Shown here: positions 42,712 through 51,876 of the stretch, piece after piece | How the letters are laid out: every line of letters begins with the position of its first letter | How positions within the stretch are numbered: the first letter of the stretch is position 1 | DNA from: Empedobacter falsenii | Lineage (GTDB): Bacteria > Bacteroidota > Bacteroidia > Flavobacteriales > Weeksellaceae | NCBI RefSeq assembly: GCF_019308355.1 | Contig: NZ_JAAGKM010000017.1 | Span: forward strand, 1-56,196 | Length of the DNA: 56,196 bases | Direction of reading: 5' to 3' | Notes under the pieces: model-generated | What the model was told of the DNA's origin: nothing | Database searches by the model: none | The model's input: only the letters and a program-made list of their open reading frames with translations | Translations under genes and position numbers: made by a program

Positions 42712-43917
42712 TTAAGAAATTCTTTCAATCAAAGCCATGTAGAATCCATCATAATTAGTTTGAGATGGATAATGCATTTTATCTGAAACCATTTTATAAT
42801 TTGGATTATTCTTCAAGAATTTTTCTACTTGCTGCTCATTTTCTTGTGGTAAAATAGAACAAGTTGCATAAACCATCATTCCTCCAACTTTAATGATTTT
42901 AGAATAATCAGCTAATATTTTTTCTTGTGTTGCTAATATTTCGTCAATAAATTCTGGTCTTAATTTCCATTTTGCATCAGGATTACGTTTCAAAACTCCC
43001 ATTCCAGAACAAGGTGCATCAATCAATAAGCGATCAGCAGAATTCTCCATACGCTTGATTGTTTTTGCTTCAATCACCTTTGTTTGTACATTCTGAACAT
43101 TGTTACGTTTTGCACGGCGTTTCAATTCTTTCAATTTCCAATCGTACAAATCCATTGCAATAATTTGCCCTTTGTTTTCCATCAAAGCAGCTAAATGCAA
43201 TGTTTTTCCTCCAGCACCAGCACAAGCATCTACCACACGCATTCCTGGTTGAACACGTAAATACGGCGCAATCAATTGCGATCCTGCATCTTGAACTTCG
43301 AACCAACCATTCTGAAATTCATCTGTACGGAAAATATTTGTTTTCTCTTCTAGCTCTAAAGCATCTTGATATTTCGATAAAACTTTCGTTTTTATTCTAC
43401 GCTCCTTCAACGCTTTTTGTAATGTTTTACGGTCTGTTTTCAAGGAATTCACACGTAAAACTGTTGGTGCTTGCGAGTTCATTGCATGCACTTCATCTAA
43501 CCAACGATTTCCCAACGACTTCTCTCCTAACTCGAACATCCAATCTGGATACGATTCTGCAACCGCAATATTTTTAGACGAATTGTGATGTCTTTTCAAG
43601 ACTTCTTTTGGATAGATTTTTTGAAATTCTTCCCATTTTGGTAACGTTTGCTCTGGATCTAAAGCAAACCAAGTTCCAACAAACTCCCAAATTGTATCAG
43701 GAGAAAGCGGACGGCTCATTGCCCCTTCAACCAAACGTTTCCAACGAACTAAATCGTAAACCGTTTCGGCAATAAAAGCACGATCGCGCGCTCCCCATTG
43801 CTTATTCGATTTCAATGTTCGCTCAACTTCTTTATCTGCATATTTTCCTTCGAAGAAAATTTGTTGCAATGTGTCGGTAATTCCGACAAATAAATTTTTA
43901 TATGGTAAAATCTTCAT
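42712..43917 (-). CDS. 16S rRNA m5C methyltransferase (RsmB/Fmu type)
   Basis: 401 residues from the ATG at 43917 (MKILPYKNLFVGI); an ATG four codons earlier is possible but less natural. N-terminal NusB-like helical part (about 1-140), then a SAM-dependent NOL1/NOP2/sun domain: VVDACAGAGGKTLHLA (motif I), DRLLIDAPCSGMGVLKRNPD (motif IV with Cys), MMVYATCSILPQENEQQV (motif VI with catalytic Cys). Methylates C5 of a cytosine in 16S rRNA; the position (967 or 1407) is uncertain. Confidence 0.88.
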   Translation of the reverse strand: MKILPYKNLFVGITDTLQQIFFEGKYADKEVERTLKSNKQWGARDRAFIAETVYDLVRWKRLVEGAMSRPLSPDTIWEFVGTWFALDPEQTLPKWEEFQKIYPKEVLKRHHNSSKNIAVAESYPDWMFELGEKSLGNRWLDEVHAMNSQAPTVLRVNSLKTDRKTLQKALKERRIKTKVLSKYQDALELEEKTNIFRTDEFQNGWFEVQDAGSQLIAPYLRVQPGMRVVDACAGAGGKTLHLAALMENKGQIIAMDLYDWKLKELKRRAKRNNVQNVQTKVIEAKTIKRMENSADRLLIDAPCSGMGVLKRNPDAKWKLRPEFIDEILATQEKILADYSKIIKVGGMMVYATCSILPQENEQQVEKFLKNNPNYKMVSDKMHYPSQTNYDGFYMALIERIS

Positions 43918-43971
43918 AACTCGGTGCAAATTTACAAAGACTTAAATGATTAGCGTAATTAATTTATAAGA

Positions 43972-44394
43972 TTATACAACTTCAAAAAGATCTTTTATCT
44001 TTTGAGGAACCTCAACCACTTTATTTTGCTGATAATCGAAGGTCACAATTCCTGTTTTCGCTTTTGCAATTAATTTATCTTTTGTAGAAATTTTATAGAT
44101 TACATCAAAACTAACACGCGAAAAATCTTGCACACCAATCTCAATCAACAATTCATCGCCATAAAAAGCTTGATTTTTATACTCAATCGCAACATCACCC
44201 ATAATCACGCTTACACCTCCAAAATCTAATTCCGAATAGCCATAATGTTGAAAAAACTGAATTCGCGATTCATGTATAATGGACAATACTTTATCGTTTG
44301 CCAAATGATTTCCATAATTGAGATCAGTTATGCGTACTGGTATTATTGTTGAAAATAAAAATTTGTCTAAAAAATCTAATTTTATACGAGCCAT
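43972..44394 (-). CDS. Acyl-CoA thioesterase, 4HBT hotdog fold
   Basis: 140 residues from the ATG at 44394 (MARIKLDFLDK). The ATG at 44415 would overlap the -7 element at 44420-44413, so I prefer the later one. Family features: RITDLNYGNHLANDKVLSIIHESR (catalytic Asp and the hotdog helix), MGDVAIEYKNQAFYGDELLIEIG. Likely hydrolyses an acyl-CoA in the cytoplasm; substrate unknown. Convergent with nothing; downstream of a small RNA candidate that ends 40 bp before it. Confidence 0.85.
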   Translation of the reverse strand: MARIKLDFLDKFLFSTIIPVRITDLNYGNHLANDKVLSIIHESRIQFFQHYGYSELDFGGVSVIMGDVAIEYKNQAFYGDELLIEIGVQDFSRVSFDVIYKISTKDKLIAKAKTGIVTFDYQQNKVVEVPQKIKDLFEVV

Positions 44395-44402
44395 TTTGTA
44401 GA

Positions 44403-44420
44403 TATCTTTGCTCAAAGATA
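44403..44420. promoter_or_regulatory. Palindromic promoter element of the thioesterase gene
   Basis: TATCTTTG-CT-CAAAGATA: an 8-bp inverted repeat with both arms matching the -7 consensus TAnnTTTG. The minus-strand copy (44420-44413) is placed for the thioesterase, 18 bp before its ATG. Confidence 0.5.
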
Positions 44421-44432
44421 AGAAAGTTGTAT

Positions 44433-44548
44433 AAAAAAAAAAACGGGTTTAAGCTCCTCAGCTTAAACCCAATTGATTTTAAAAAAAACTTACACTAGTA
44501 AGTATAAATTTAACATTAAAAAAAATCAATCTTACTCTCTACTACCTA
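44433..44548 (-). ncRNA. Candidate small RNA, about 115 nt, with full promoter and terminator
   Basis: Minus strand: -33 TTTG (44583-44580), 19 bp, -7 TAAATTTG (44560-44553), start expected near 44548. The transcript has a helix ATTGATTTT (near 44530) with AAAATCAAT (near 44480), enclosing a hairpin ACTTAC-TAGT-GTAAGT. It ends with an 11-bp terminator stem GGGTTTAAGCT / AGCTTAAACCC (44470-44445) and 11 T. There is no ORF inside. A separate -7 element follows for the thioesterase gene, so this is probably an independent transcript; a leader with attenuator is the alternative. Nothing else recognised in 44395-44758. Confidence 0.6.
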
Positions 44549-44715
44549 TGGTCAAATTTAGAAATAATTTAATAAATACCAAAACTTTTTAGAAATTTTT
44601 TATTATTCTTTTTTATTTAAAATAAGACTGATATAAAAAACTCTAAATATTTAGATTATTATATAAAAAAATACTCTATTAAATACGACCTGTATAAATA
44701 AAACATGCTATTTTT

Positions 44716-44723
44716 TATATTTG
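44716..44723 (+). promoter_or_regulatory. tex promoter -7 element
   Basis: TATATTTG, 35 bp before the ATG at 44759; lies inside the longer open frame and so argues against the upstream ATG at 44705. Confidence 0.55.
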
Positions 44724-44758
44724 TGAAAAATAGTAATTTGCAAGGCCAAACTTTTAAC

Positions 44759-46891
44759 ATGAATTTGATTCAATACATTCATCAACATCTTAATTCTATT
44801 TCAGAAAAATCAATCAACAATACAGTAAATTGTTTGAATGAAGATAATACCATACCCTTTATTGCGAGATATAGAAAAGAGGTCACAGGAAATCTTGATG
44901 AAGTTCAAATTTCTGCTATAAAAAAACTGCAAAATCAATACAATGAAATTGTTTCTCGAAAAGAATTTATTTTAAAAACATTGGAAGAGCAGAATCAATT
45001 GAGCAATGAATTACAACAACGTATTCAGAAAAGTTTTGATTTGGTTCAATTAGAAGATTTATATCTTCCTTATAAAAAGAAGAAAAAAACACGTGCAACC
45101 ATTGCAAAAGAAAAAGGTTTAGAGCCTTTGGCAAAAATCATCATGAAGCAAAATAATATTCCTGATTTGGATGATTTAGCAAAAAAATATCTAAATGAAG
45201 ATGTGACAAGTATCGAAGATGCTTTTGCAGGTGTACAAGATATTATTGCAGAATGGATCAATGAAAATGAATATGTACGTCATCGATTGCGAGATATTTT
45301 CAGAAAATCTGCTTTGATTGAAAGTAAACTAGTAAAATCTAAAATAGATGATGAAGATTCGGCTAAATACTCGAACTATTTTGAATACGAAGAATTATTG
45401 AAAAAAATTGCTTCTCACCGATTATTGGCTATTTTACGCGGCGAAAATGAAGGTTTTTTGAAAGTAAATGTATCAATTGATAAAAAAGAAGCCTTCAAAT
45501 TTCTTGAATACACGTTGATCAAATCTATTCAACCAGAAGTTTCTTGGGTTATTGAGGAAGCTATAAAAGATGCTTACAAACGACTTTTAGCTCCTTCAAT
45601 CTCAAATGAAGTGTTGAAAGAAGCAAAACAAAAAGCAGATGAAACATCAATAAATGTTTTTTCGAAAAACTTAAATCAATTGCTTTTGGCGCCACCTCTG
45701 GGAGAAAAACGAATTTTAGCGATAGATCCTGGTTACAAATCGGGATGTAAAGTGGTTGTATTAGATGAGCAAGGTGATTTGTTGCACAACGAAAACATCT
45801 ATCCGCATGCGCCTCAAAATGAAAAAACACAAGCCATCAAAAAACTAAAATCGCTTATCAATGCTTATAATGTCGATGCAATTTCGATAGGAAATGGAAC
45901 AGCTTCTCGCGAGACTGAAAATTTGGTTCAGAATATTGCATTTGATCGTCCACTAAAAGTTTTTGTTGTAAATGAAGCTGGTGCTTCGGTTTATTCGGCT
46001 TCTAAAATTGCGCGCGACGAATTTCCGGATAAAGATGTTACCGTTCGCGGTGCTGTTTCTATAGGCCGCCGTTTACAAGATCCTTTGGCAGAATTAGTAA
46101 AAATAGAGCCAAAATCGATTGGAGTTGGTCAGTATCAACATGATGTCGATCAAACTTTATTGAAAAATGAGTTGGATGATGTTGTTTCTTTCTGTGTAAA
46201 CAAAGTTGGTGTAAATCTGAACACAGCAAGCAAACATTTACTAAATTATGTTGCAGGAATTGGTGAAAAAATGGCTGAAAATATTGTAGAATATCGAAGC
46301 GAAAATGGTGCATTTAATTCGAGAAAAGAGTTACTAAAAGTTCCTCGTTTGGGTGAAAAAGCATTCTTACAAGCTTCTGCTTTTTTACGAATTCCAAATG
46401 CAAAAAATCCGTTAGATAATTCTGCTGTTCACCCAGAATCGTATGCTCTTGTAGAGAAAATGGCGAAAGATTTGAAAGTTGATTTGAAAGATTTGATTCA
46501 AAATAAAGAATTGATTAATCAACTTGATTTAACCAAATATATTACCGAAAAAGTAGGTTTACCAACTTTAGAAGATATTAAAAAGGAACTCGAAAAACCT
46601 GGTTTAGATCCGCGTTCTACAGCCAAAGTTTTTAGTTTCGATCAACGATTAAAGAAATTCGAAGATTTGCAATTGGGCATGAAAGTTCCTGGAATTATCA
46701 ACAATATTACTAATTTTGGTTGTTTTGTAGATATAGGAATTAAAGAAAATGGTTTGATTCATATTTCTAAAATTTCGAATGAATTTATTTCAGATGTAAA
46801 TTCAAAAGTGCATTTGAGTCAACAAATTGAAGTAACCGTAATTGGAATTGATACAGAAAAACGTAAAATTCAATTGTCTTTGATTGATTAA
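44759..46891 (+). CDS. tex: Tex-family RNA-binding transcription accessory protein
   Basis: 710 residues from the ATG at 44759. Order: Tex N-terminal helical region (IPFIARYRKEVTGNLDEVQI), YqgF-like nuclease-fold domain (RILAIDPGYKSGCKVVVLDE ... SIGNGTASRETE), helix-hairpin-helix motifs (NTASKHLLNYVAGIGEKMAENIVEYR ... KVPRLGEKAF) and a C-terminal S1 domain (KVPGIINNITNFGCFVDIGI). Binds RNA and affects transcription and stress-related gene expression. Own -7 element and terminator. Confidence 0.94.
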   Translation: MNLIQYIHQHLNSISEKSINNTVNCLNEDNTIPFIARYRKEVTGNLDEVQISAIKKLQNQYNEIVSRKEFILKTLEEQNQLSNELQQRIQKSFDLVQLEDLYLPYKKKKKTRATIAKEKGLEPLAKIIMKQNNIPDLDDLAKKYLNEDVTSIEDAFAGVQDIIAEWINENEYVRHRLRDIFRKSALIESKLVKSKIDDEDSAKYSNYFEYEELLKKIASHRLLAILRGENEGFLKVNVSIDKKEAFKFLEYTLIKSIQPEVSWVIEEAIKDAYKRLLAPSISNEVLKEAKQKADETSINVFSKNLNQLLLAPPLGEKRILAIDPGYKSGCKVVVLDEQGDLLHNENIYPHAPQNEKTQAIKKLKSLINAYNVDAISIGNGTASRETENLVQNIAFDRPLKVFVVNEAGASVYSASKIARDEFPDKDVTVRGAVSIGRRLQDPLAELVKIEPKSIGVGQYQHDVDQTLLKNELDDVVSFCVNKVGVNLNTASKHLLNYVAGIGEKMAENIVEYRSENGAFNSRKELLKVPRLGEKAFLQASAFLRIPNAKNPLDNSAVHPESYALVEKMAKDLKVDLKDLIQNKELINQLDLTKYITEKVGLPTLEDIKKELEKPGLDPRSTAKVFSFDQRLKKFEDLQLGMKVPGIINNITNFGCFVDIGIKENGLIHISKISNEFISDVNSKVHLSQQIEVTVIGIDTEKRKIQLSLID

Positions 46892-46910
46892 GGAAAATAA
46901 TTTCAAAATT

Positions 46911-46940
46911 AAAAGGCAATCTAACGAAAGATTGCCTTTT
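46911..46940 (+). terminator. tex terminator
   Basis: 12-bp perfect stem AAAAGGCAATCT / AGATTGCCTTTT, then TGATTTT; may also act for the convergent gene. Confidence 0.8.
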
Positions 46941-46966
46941 TGATTTTATTATTTTCTGAGCAGAAA

Positions 46967-47470
46967 TTAATCCTCAAATTTTACTTTATATTGTTTATCA
47001 AACTCTTTTTTCTGCGCATCAGTCATTTTACTACGCATATATTTTATTGTAAATCCACCAATCATTTTATCACCTTTATAATACATCCAATCTGATAATT
47101 TAGTTGGATCTATCACAATTGTATCATTGTGTTTAACCAATTTTGTGTATTGAGGTACGTTGTCCACAATTCCTTTTAATTGATCGTTGTCCGAATATAC
47201 ATCACGAATCCAAATATGCTCTTTTTGTGTCGCATTCGGAATATCATACATTTGTTTGACAATAAAATTAGTTGTCGTTGTATCTTTCATCGACAACGCC
47301 AATTTGAAATCATCAAACGTTTGTTGCGCTTCCTTCCCAATACTATCCAAATCTTTTTGTTCTTGCTTTTGCTTATCCAAACCTTTATAAGCTTCTACTC
47401 CAGCATTTTCTTTGTTACCACAAGAAAATAATAAAACCGAAAAAGCTATTGCGAATAATGTATATTTCAT
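46967..47470 (-). CDS. DUF2314-domain lipoprotein
   Basis: 167 residues. Lipobox VLLFSC (Cys17). Mature part: a charged linker (about 20-50), then the DUF2314 domain (YegJ-like): FIVKQMYDIPNATQKEHIWI, NVPQYTKLVKHNDTIVIDP, LSDWMYYKGDKMIGGFTI. No catalytic residues are known for the family. Single gene, function unknown. Confidence 0.8.
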   Translation of the reverse strand: MKYTLFAIAFSVLLFSCGNKENAGVEAYKGLDKQKQEQKDLDSIGKEAQQTFDDFKLALSMKDTTTTNFIVKQMYDIPNATQKEHIWIRDVYSDNDQLKGIVDNVPQYTKLVKHNDTIVIDPTKLSDWMYYKGDKMIGGFTIKYMRSKMTDAQKKEFDKQYKVKFED

Positions 47471-47512
47471 AATTGTATTTCTTTGATTGTTGTCCTATAA
47501 AGTTACATAAAT

Positions 47513-48901
47513 TTATTCAAAATAAGATAAATTCAACTCTTTTGGTGTTGGCTGAATCCATTTTTGATGACCAAAATAACTCCAAGTTGTATAAGCTAAA
47601 TTGTAATTTGGATTTGTAAATTGATAATAATCGCTACCATTGACAGAAACTTTTGCATCCACAAAAACTTTGACATCTTTCACACCATTTTTCGCATAAT
47701 CATATTTTACATAACGTGCAAATTGCCACATCATATCTGGGCTAACCGCCATTTTTGACATTTGTTTGAAGGTTAGATATTTTGTCAAATCTACTTTCTC
47801 GCGTTTCAAGAATTTACCTTTTTTCTGTGGATCTGGTTTCGAAACATATACCACAACTTCACCCGCTTTGTTACGCAACATCATTCGCCAAGCCATGCGA
47901 TGACCTTCCTCTGTCCAAAAAACATTTCCGGGAATAAAGTAATGGCGAACAGGTAAATATATTTGCCAAACTACGTAGAAAAACATCAAATAAGAGAACA
48001 TGACACGACGAGTTGTCAATAAATTATCATCATCTGAACGATCCATCATAAATGATTTTTTAGGAAAAACAACTTCCTGAATCTTAACGGGATCATAAAA
48101 GAAAATTAACATTGCCAAAGCAAAGAAAGGAAATATTCCAATCCCGAAAACTGCAGAATTGAAAATATGAAAGGCTACAGCACATTTGAAAGCAATTCCA
48201 CGCGTTCTGTTCATCAACATTGCAGGAATAATCAATAAATCGAAAAAGAATCCGCCCCAAGCAAAAACTTGTGCAAACTCTAAACTACTTACAACTTTTC
48301 CTAATCCAATCAAATTATATTTTGTTGTTAATAAATCGCCATATTCGTGGAATTTCATTTGTAGAAAAACACCGTTAAACCAATCTGGATAAATCTTTGC
48401 AAAAGCCGCAAAAACATACACAATCAATAACTGGATAATAAATAAAGTTGGTACCCAATTGCGCATGGTTAGACGTTTTATTTTCGGAAAAATTAAACTA
48501 TCAATCGAAAAGAAATGATGCGCAGGAATTATCGTCATCATCCACGAAACTAGCATAAACAGATAATAATGGTTGTTGTAGCTTGTTTTTTGCATGAAAT
48601 ACGTCAACGACCATAAAATAGAAAATACGATAATTGAAAATCGATAAGCAAATCCAAACACGATAAACCAGCCTAAAATTCCCATGAGCACGTACAAATA
48701 AATCATATTTTGTCCCAAGAAAACATTTGTCCACTCGAATCCGATGAACGAAAATGTAATGTGCGGTTCAACAAAATTTGTTTGTACCCAACCTGTAAAA
48801 ATGGCTCCCCAACATTCTGCAACAATTAATAAACCAAAGATTATTCGGAAAATTACAAGTGGAGAATTATCAACTTTTCGGAATAAATATTCGCTAAACA
48901 T
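47513..48901 (-). CDS. HTTM-domain membrane protein (gamma-carboxylase-like)
   Basis: 462 residues. Residues 1-300 hold the HTTM domain with about eight helices: SPLVIFRIIFGLLIVAE, SLTYFMQKTSYNNHYYLFML, PTLFIIQLLIVYVFAAFAKI, HIFNSAVFGIGIFPF. The C-terminal 150 residues are soluble (beta-rich). The domain is shared with vitamin-K-dependent carboxylase, but bacterial members have unproven activity. Divergent from a DCC-family thiol protein, a pairing seen often in bacteria that suggests a joint redox or membrane function. Confidence 0.88.
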   Translation of the reverse strand: MFSEYLFRKVDNSPLVIFRIIFGLLIVAECWGAIFTGWVQTNFVEPHITFSFIGFEWTNVFLGQNMIYLYVLMGILGWFIVFGFAYRFSIIVFSILWSLTYFMQKTSYNNHYYLFMLVSWMMTIIPAHHFFSIDSLIFPKIKRLTMRNWVPTLFIIQLLIVYVFAAFAKIYPDWFNGVFLQMKFHEYGDLLTTKYNLIGLGKVVSSLEFAQVFAWGGFFFDLLIIPAMLMNRTRGIAFKCAVAFHIFNSAVFGIGIFPFFALAMLIFFYDPVKIQEVVFPKKSFMMDRSDDDNLLTTRRVMFSYLMFFYVVWQIYLPVRHYFIPGNVFWTEEGHRMAWRMMLRNKAGEVVVYVSKPDPQKKGKFLKREKVDLTKYLTFKQMSKMAVSPDMMWQFARYVKYDYAKNGVKDVKVFVDAKVSVNGSDYYQFTNPNYNLAYTTWSYFGHQKWIQPTPKELNLSYFE

Positions 48902-48973
48902 GATTGATTGTTAATTTTGGCTAATTTAAAAATAACCTTTAGAGTTTAGCTACTTTTAGCGTATATTTATTGT

Positions 48974-49375
48974 ATGAAAACGAGGAAAATTATTTTGTTT
49001 GATGGAATTTGCAATTTATGCAATCAATCTGTTCAGTTTGTGATTGAACATGACAATAAAAATCAATTTCAGTTTGCTTCATTACAATCTGATTTTGGAC
49101 AAAATTTTTTGAAAGAAAATAATTTGGATGCCGCTCAATTTGATTCTGTCGTTTTTATTGAAGATGATAAATTTTATACCAAATCATCTGCCGCACTTAA
49201 AATTTCGAAATATTTGGACGGAATAACTTCTTGGTTGACTATTTTTATGATTGTTCCAAAGCCTTTACGCGATGTGGTTTATAGTTTTATTGCGAAAAAT
49301 CGTTATCGTTGGTTCGGAAAACAAGAAAGTTGCTGGTTACCTACTCCTGAATTGAAAGCGAAGTTTTTAGATTAA
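48974..49375 (+). CDS. DCC-family thiol-disulfide oxidoreductase-like protein
   Basis: 133 residues (DUF393). Thioredoxin-like start ILFDGICNLCNQSVQFVIEHD with the D-G-x-C-x-x-C motif, then FQFASLQSDFG, SSAALKISKYL and the last family block YSFIAKNRYRWFGK. No signal peptide, so cytoplasmic. Divergent from the HTTM gene with a 72-bp gap. Redox role is presumed from the CxxC motif. Confidence 0.88.
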   Translation: MKTRKIILFDGICNLCNQSVQFVIEHDNKNQFQFASLQSDFGQNFLKENNLDAAQFDSVVFIEDDKFYTKSSAALKISKYLDGITSWLTIFMIVPKPLRDVVYSFIAKNRYRWFGKQESCWLPTPELKAKFLD

Positions 49376-49378
49376 GTT

Positions 49379-49794
49379 TTAAACTTCTTGATTCAAATAG
49401 TTTTTAATCTTCTTAAAAAGAATTACCCAAAAATAAAAAGTCAATAAAAGGTTTATTACTACAATTATCAAGAGAACAAAGTTTCCATTTAATATTGTTG
49501 AATCTATTTCTCCCATTTGAATTAAAAAAGCGAAAAATAAGCAAACAACAAATAAAATGATAATACTCTATATTTCCTTTTTGAAAGAATGCTAATGAAT
49601 AAAAATAGTATTGTTATCAATCCTAAACTATAAATTGAAACTTCATCTTCACCTCCAGAAGATTGTAATTGGGAAGTATAATAAAAATCATTTCCTTGCA
49701 TATAGCCTAATCCATCTGTGTATTTAATAAATAAAAAACAACAAATGACTTGAGCAAGATATAAAACTTCAAGGAATGAAAAATGTACTTTCAT
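49379..49794 (-). pseudogene. Four-helix membrane protein with a homopolymer frameshift
   Basis: The open part (49794-49522) encodes 90 residues, two to three helices and the linker YMQGNDFYYTSQLQSSGGED, and stops at a run of six T. One extra T would let the frame continue as LIQMGEIDSTILNGNFVLLI, IVVINLLLTFYFWVILFKKI to a stop at 49379, about 139 residues in all. So the gene is broken by one base, is phase-variable, or the assembly is wrong. No family recognised. Same strand as the TPM and M48 genes upstream. Confidence 0.6.
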
Positions 49795-49818
49795 TTTATT
49801 AACCTCTGTTTAAATTAT

Positions 49819-50490
49819 TTAATCTTCTACAACTATTTTTTCATTAATTTTTACAATAGCTTCATTGATTCCTTTAAAATACTTTTCCTCACTAAAGTTT
49901 GGAACAACTACCTCATCAATTAGCTTTTGAGAAAAATCGTCAGAAATTATATTTCGAGCAATATCATTCGTCGAAATTCTAACTTCTCTTGATTTTAAAT
50001 TAAACACAATTATCATATTTCCCTTTTGAAATCGATCAGAACTATTGTTATTAAGGATTGAAAATGAATAATCTGTTATATTTTCATTTGGAAAATAATC
50101 ATCTGTAGAAATTATAAATAGCTGAAAACGATTGGTCTTTTGAATTTTCTTTAATTGTTTTTCAAGTTTTGCTAACTCTTCTCTATTAAAAACTTTTTCT
50201 AAATCAACAACATTTGAAAACGGAATCAAAGAATAATTTTCAATATAAGGAAATTCAGTACAATTTTTAATCAAATTCTTTTGTAGATTGAACTGAAAAA
50301 TGTTTACATCTGATATTAAAAAGTCTTCTGCATCAGTATTGAAATATTTATTAAAATCTAATAAATTTTTAGCTGGTTTTTTCTTTTTAAATGATTTACA
50401 GATTTCTTTGCTTATTTGATCATAATCTTGTGCATAAGAAAATGTAATATTTGTAAATAAAATAATTGATAGAAGTATTTTTCTTATCAT
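49819..50490 (-). CDS. Exported TPM-domain protein
   Basis: 223 residues with signal peptide (1-20, TFSYAQ). TPM domain from about residue 85: VVDLEKVFNREELAKLEKQL, FQLFIISTDDYFP, KGNMIIVFNLKSREVRISTN, IISDDFSQKLIDEVVVPNFS. TPM domains occur in YgcG-like proteins and plant Psb32, some with phosphatase activity. No C-terminal membrane anchor here. 16 bp from the M48 protease gene upstream, so a two-gene unit is likely. Confidence 0.8.
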   Translation of the reverse strand: MIRKILLSIILFTNITFSYAQDYDQISKEICKSFKKKKPAKNLLDFNKYFNTDAEDFLISDVNIFQFNLQKNLIKNCTEFPYIENYSLIPFSNVVDLEKVFNREELAKLEKQLKKIQKTNRFQLFIISTDDYFPNENITDYSFSILNNNSSDRFQKGNMIIVFNLKSREVRISTNDIARNIISDDFSQKLIDEVVVPNFSEEKYFKGINEAIVKINEKIVVED

Positions 50491-50506
50491 TACAACGAAT
50501 TAAAAT

Positions 50507-51283
50507 CTACTGATTTTTATATTTCTCAATGGCAGCTTTTATTTTTTCGCGACGATTAGATGGAGATGGATGCGTACTTTGAAATTCTGGAACTTGGCTT
50601 CCTCCTGAAGCTTCTTCCAAAATATCCATTACACCAATCAATGCTTCAGGATTATATCCTGCCTGAATCATAAATCGAACGCCCAAATCATCAGACTCCA
50701 ATTCATCATCACGACCATATTTCATATTCACCATATTCGCCACAACTTGCGCATAATAAGCCGAATTTGCATCTCCAGCTGCCACACCTGCCGCTCCTGA
50801 AATTCCTTGCGAAAGCTCTTGTTTCGACATTTGTTCTGCACTATGACGCGCAATAACGTGACCAACCTCATGTCCCAAAACTCCAGCCAATTGATCTTCG
50901 TTTTGCAAACGTGTCAACAAGGCTTCGGTAATAAAAATTGGTCCACCAGGCAATGCAAAAGCATTTACAGTACGATTATCTGCCAATACATAAAACTGAA
51001 ATGGATAATTCGTTTTATGCGCATCACTATTATTAACCACTTTCGCGCCTACTCGTTTTACAAGTTCTTGGTATTGCGCATTACGAGATAGTCCACCAAA
51101 CTCTTGAGCCATTTGCGGAGCCGAATTAATTCCCATTGCAATTTCGTCATCTTTAGTTAATGAAATATATTGCTTTTCGCCCGTAATTTCATTGACTTCC
51201 GAAGAAGAAAAATATTTTATAACAGAAAAAATAACAATTGCTGCAGCAATTATTAATTTCATCGACGTTCCGCCCTTTTGCAT
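50507..51283 (-). CDS. M48-family metallopeptidase
   Basis: 258 residues; the second ATG (51262, MKLIIAAAIVIFSVIKYF) is a natural start for the N-terminal anchor. Catalytic zinc motif GHEVGHVIARH (His-Glu-x-x-His), with the third ligand Glu in DELESDDLG. FALPGGPIFITEALL is the conserved M48C strand. A membrane-anchored or periplasmic quality-control protease like LoiP/YcaL. Probably transcribed with the TPM gene. Confidence 0.9.
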   Translation of the reverse strand: MQKGGTSMKLIIAAAIVIFSVIKYFSSSEVNEITGEKQYISLTKDDEIAMGINSAPQMAQEFGGLSRNAQYQELVKRVGAKVVNNSDAHKTNYPFQFYVLADNRTVNAFALPGGPIFITEALLTRLQNEDQLAGVLGHEVGHVIARHSAEQMSKQELSQGISGAAGVAAGDANSAYYAQVVANMVNMKYGRDDELESDDLGVRFMIQAGYNPEALIGVMDILEEASGGSQVPEFQSTHPSPSNRREKIKAAIEKYKNQ

Positions 51284-51301
51284 ATCAGTGTAAGGTGTTA
51301 A

Positions 51302-51646
51302 TTATTTTTTGTACCTTTTCTTTAGAATCTCCAAAACATCTTTCAATTCAAAACCACGCGCATGTAAAGCCATAAGGTAATAAAAGAAAACATCTGCCGA
51401 TTCTTCCAAAAAATTTTCGTCGTTATCTTGTTCCGAAGCAATCACCATTTCTACGGCTTCTTCCCCCATTTTTTTAGCGATTTGCGAATTACCTTTTTTA
51501 TGAACACGTTTCATTTTAGATTTTTTCGCATCCTCTAATTTCGCCTCTTCCATCATTATTTCCAATTTCTTTAAGAATGGAAATTTTTTTTCTTTTTTGA
51601 CTTCAGAAGTATTTTCATTAAGTTCCATAAAATCGTTTGTTTTCAT
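51302..51646 (-). CDS. HisE-like phosphoribosyl-ATP diphosphatase
   Basis: 114 residues. The N-terminal 25 residues are charged and not family sequence; MEEAKLEDAKKSK starts the domain. Core MazG/HisE pattern: KKMGEEAVEMVIASEQ with the E-E-x-x-E metal site, NFLEESADVFFYYLMAL. Normally the second step of histidine synthesis, usually as HisIE fusion in this group. No other his genes are near, so it may be an unlinked house-cleaning NTP pyrophosphatase. Confidence 0.7.
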   Translation of the reverse strand: MKTNDFMELNENTSEVKKEKKFPFLKKLEIMMEEAKLEDAKKSKMKRVHKKGNSQIAKKMGEEAVEMVIASEQDNDENFLEESADVFFYYLMALHARGFELKDVLEILKKRYKK

Positions 51647-51876
51647 AGATTTTTTTAAACGTAGAATAAATTTAAGAAATTCTACCGAATTATTTATCTC
51701 AATTCTATTGCCAATATTACTATTTTTTGAAAAAAAAGAAAGTTTTTATTCACATTTATTTCTAAAAAAATAAAATTCTAATCAATTCATTCAATTAATT
51801 TTTAAGATTGTTATTCACTTTTATTTTAAGATAAAAAAACGTATTTTTACGCGAAAATAAACATAGCGCAAACACA

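Noticed and set aside
43200-43577. 125-codon plus-strand frame inside the rRNA methyltransferase gene
   Set aside because: Antisense shadow; no start signal or family.
51647-51876. Glycine riboswitch before gcvP
   Set aside because: The upstream 230 bp is very AT-rich and lacks the paired GGAGAG-type aptamer cores.
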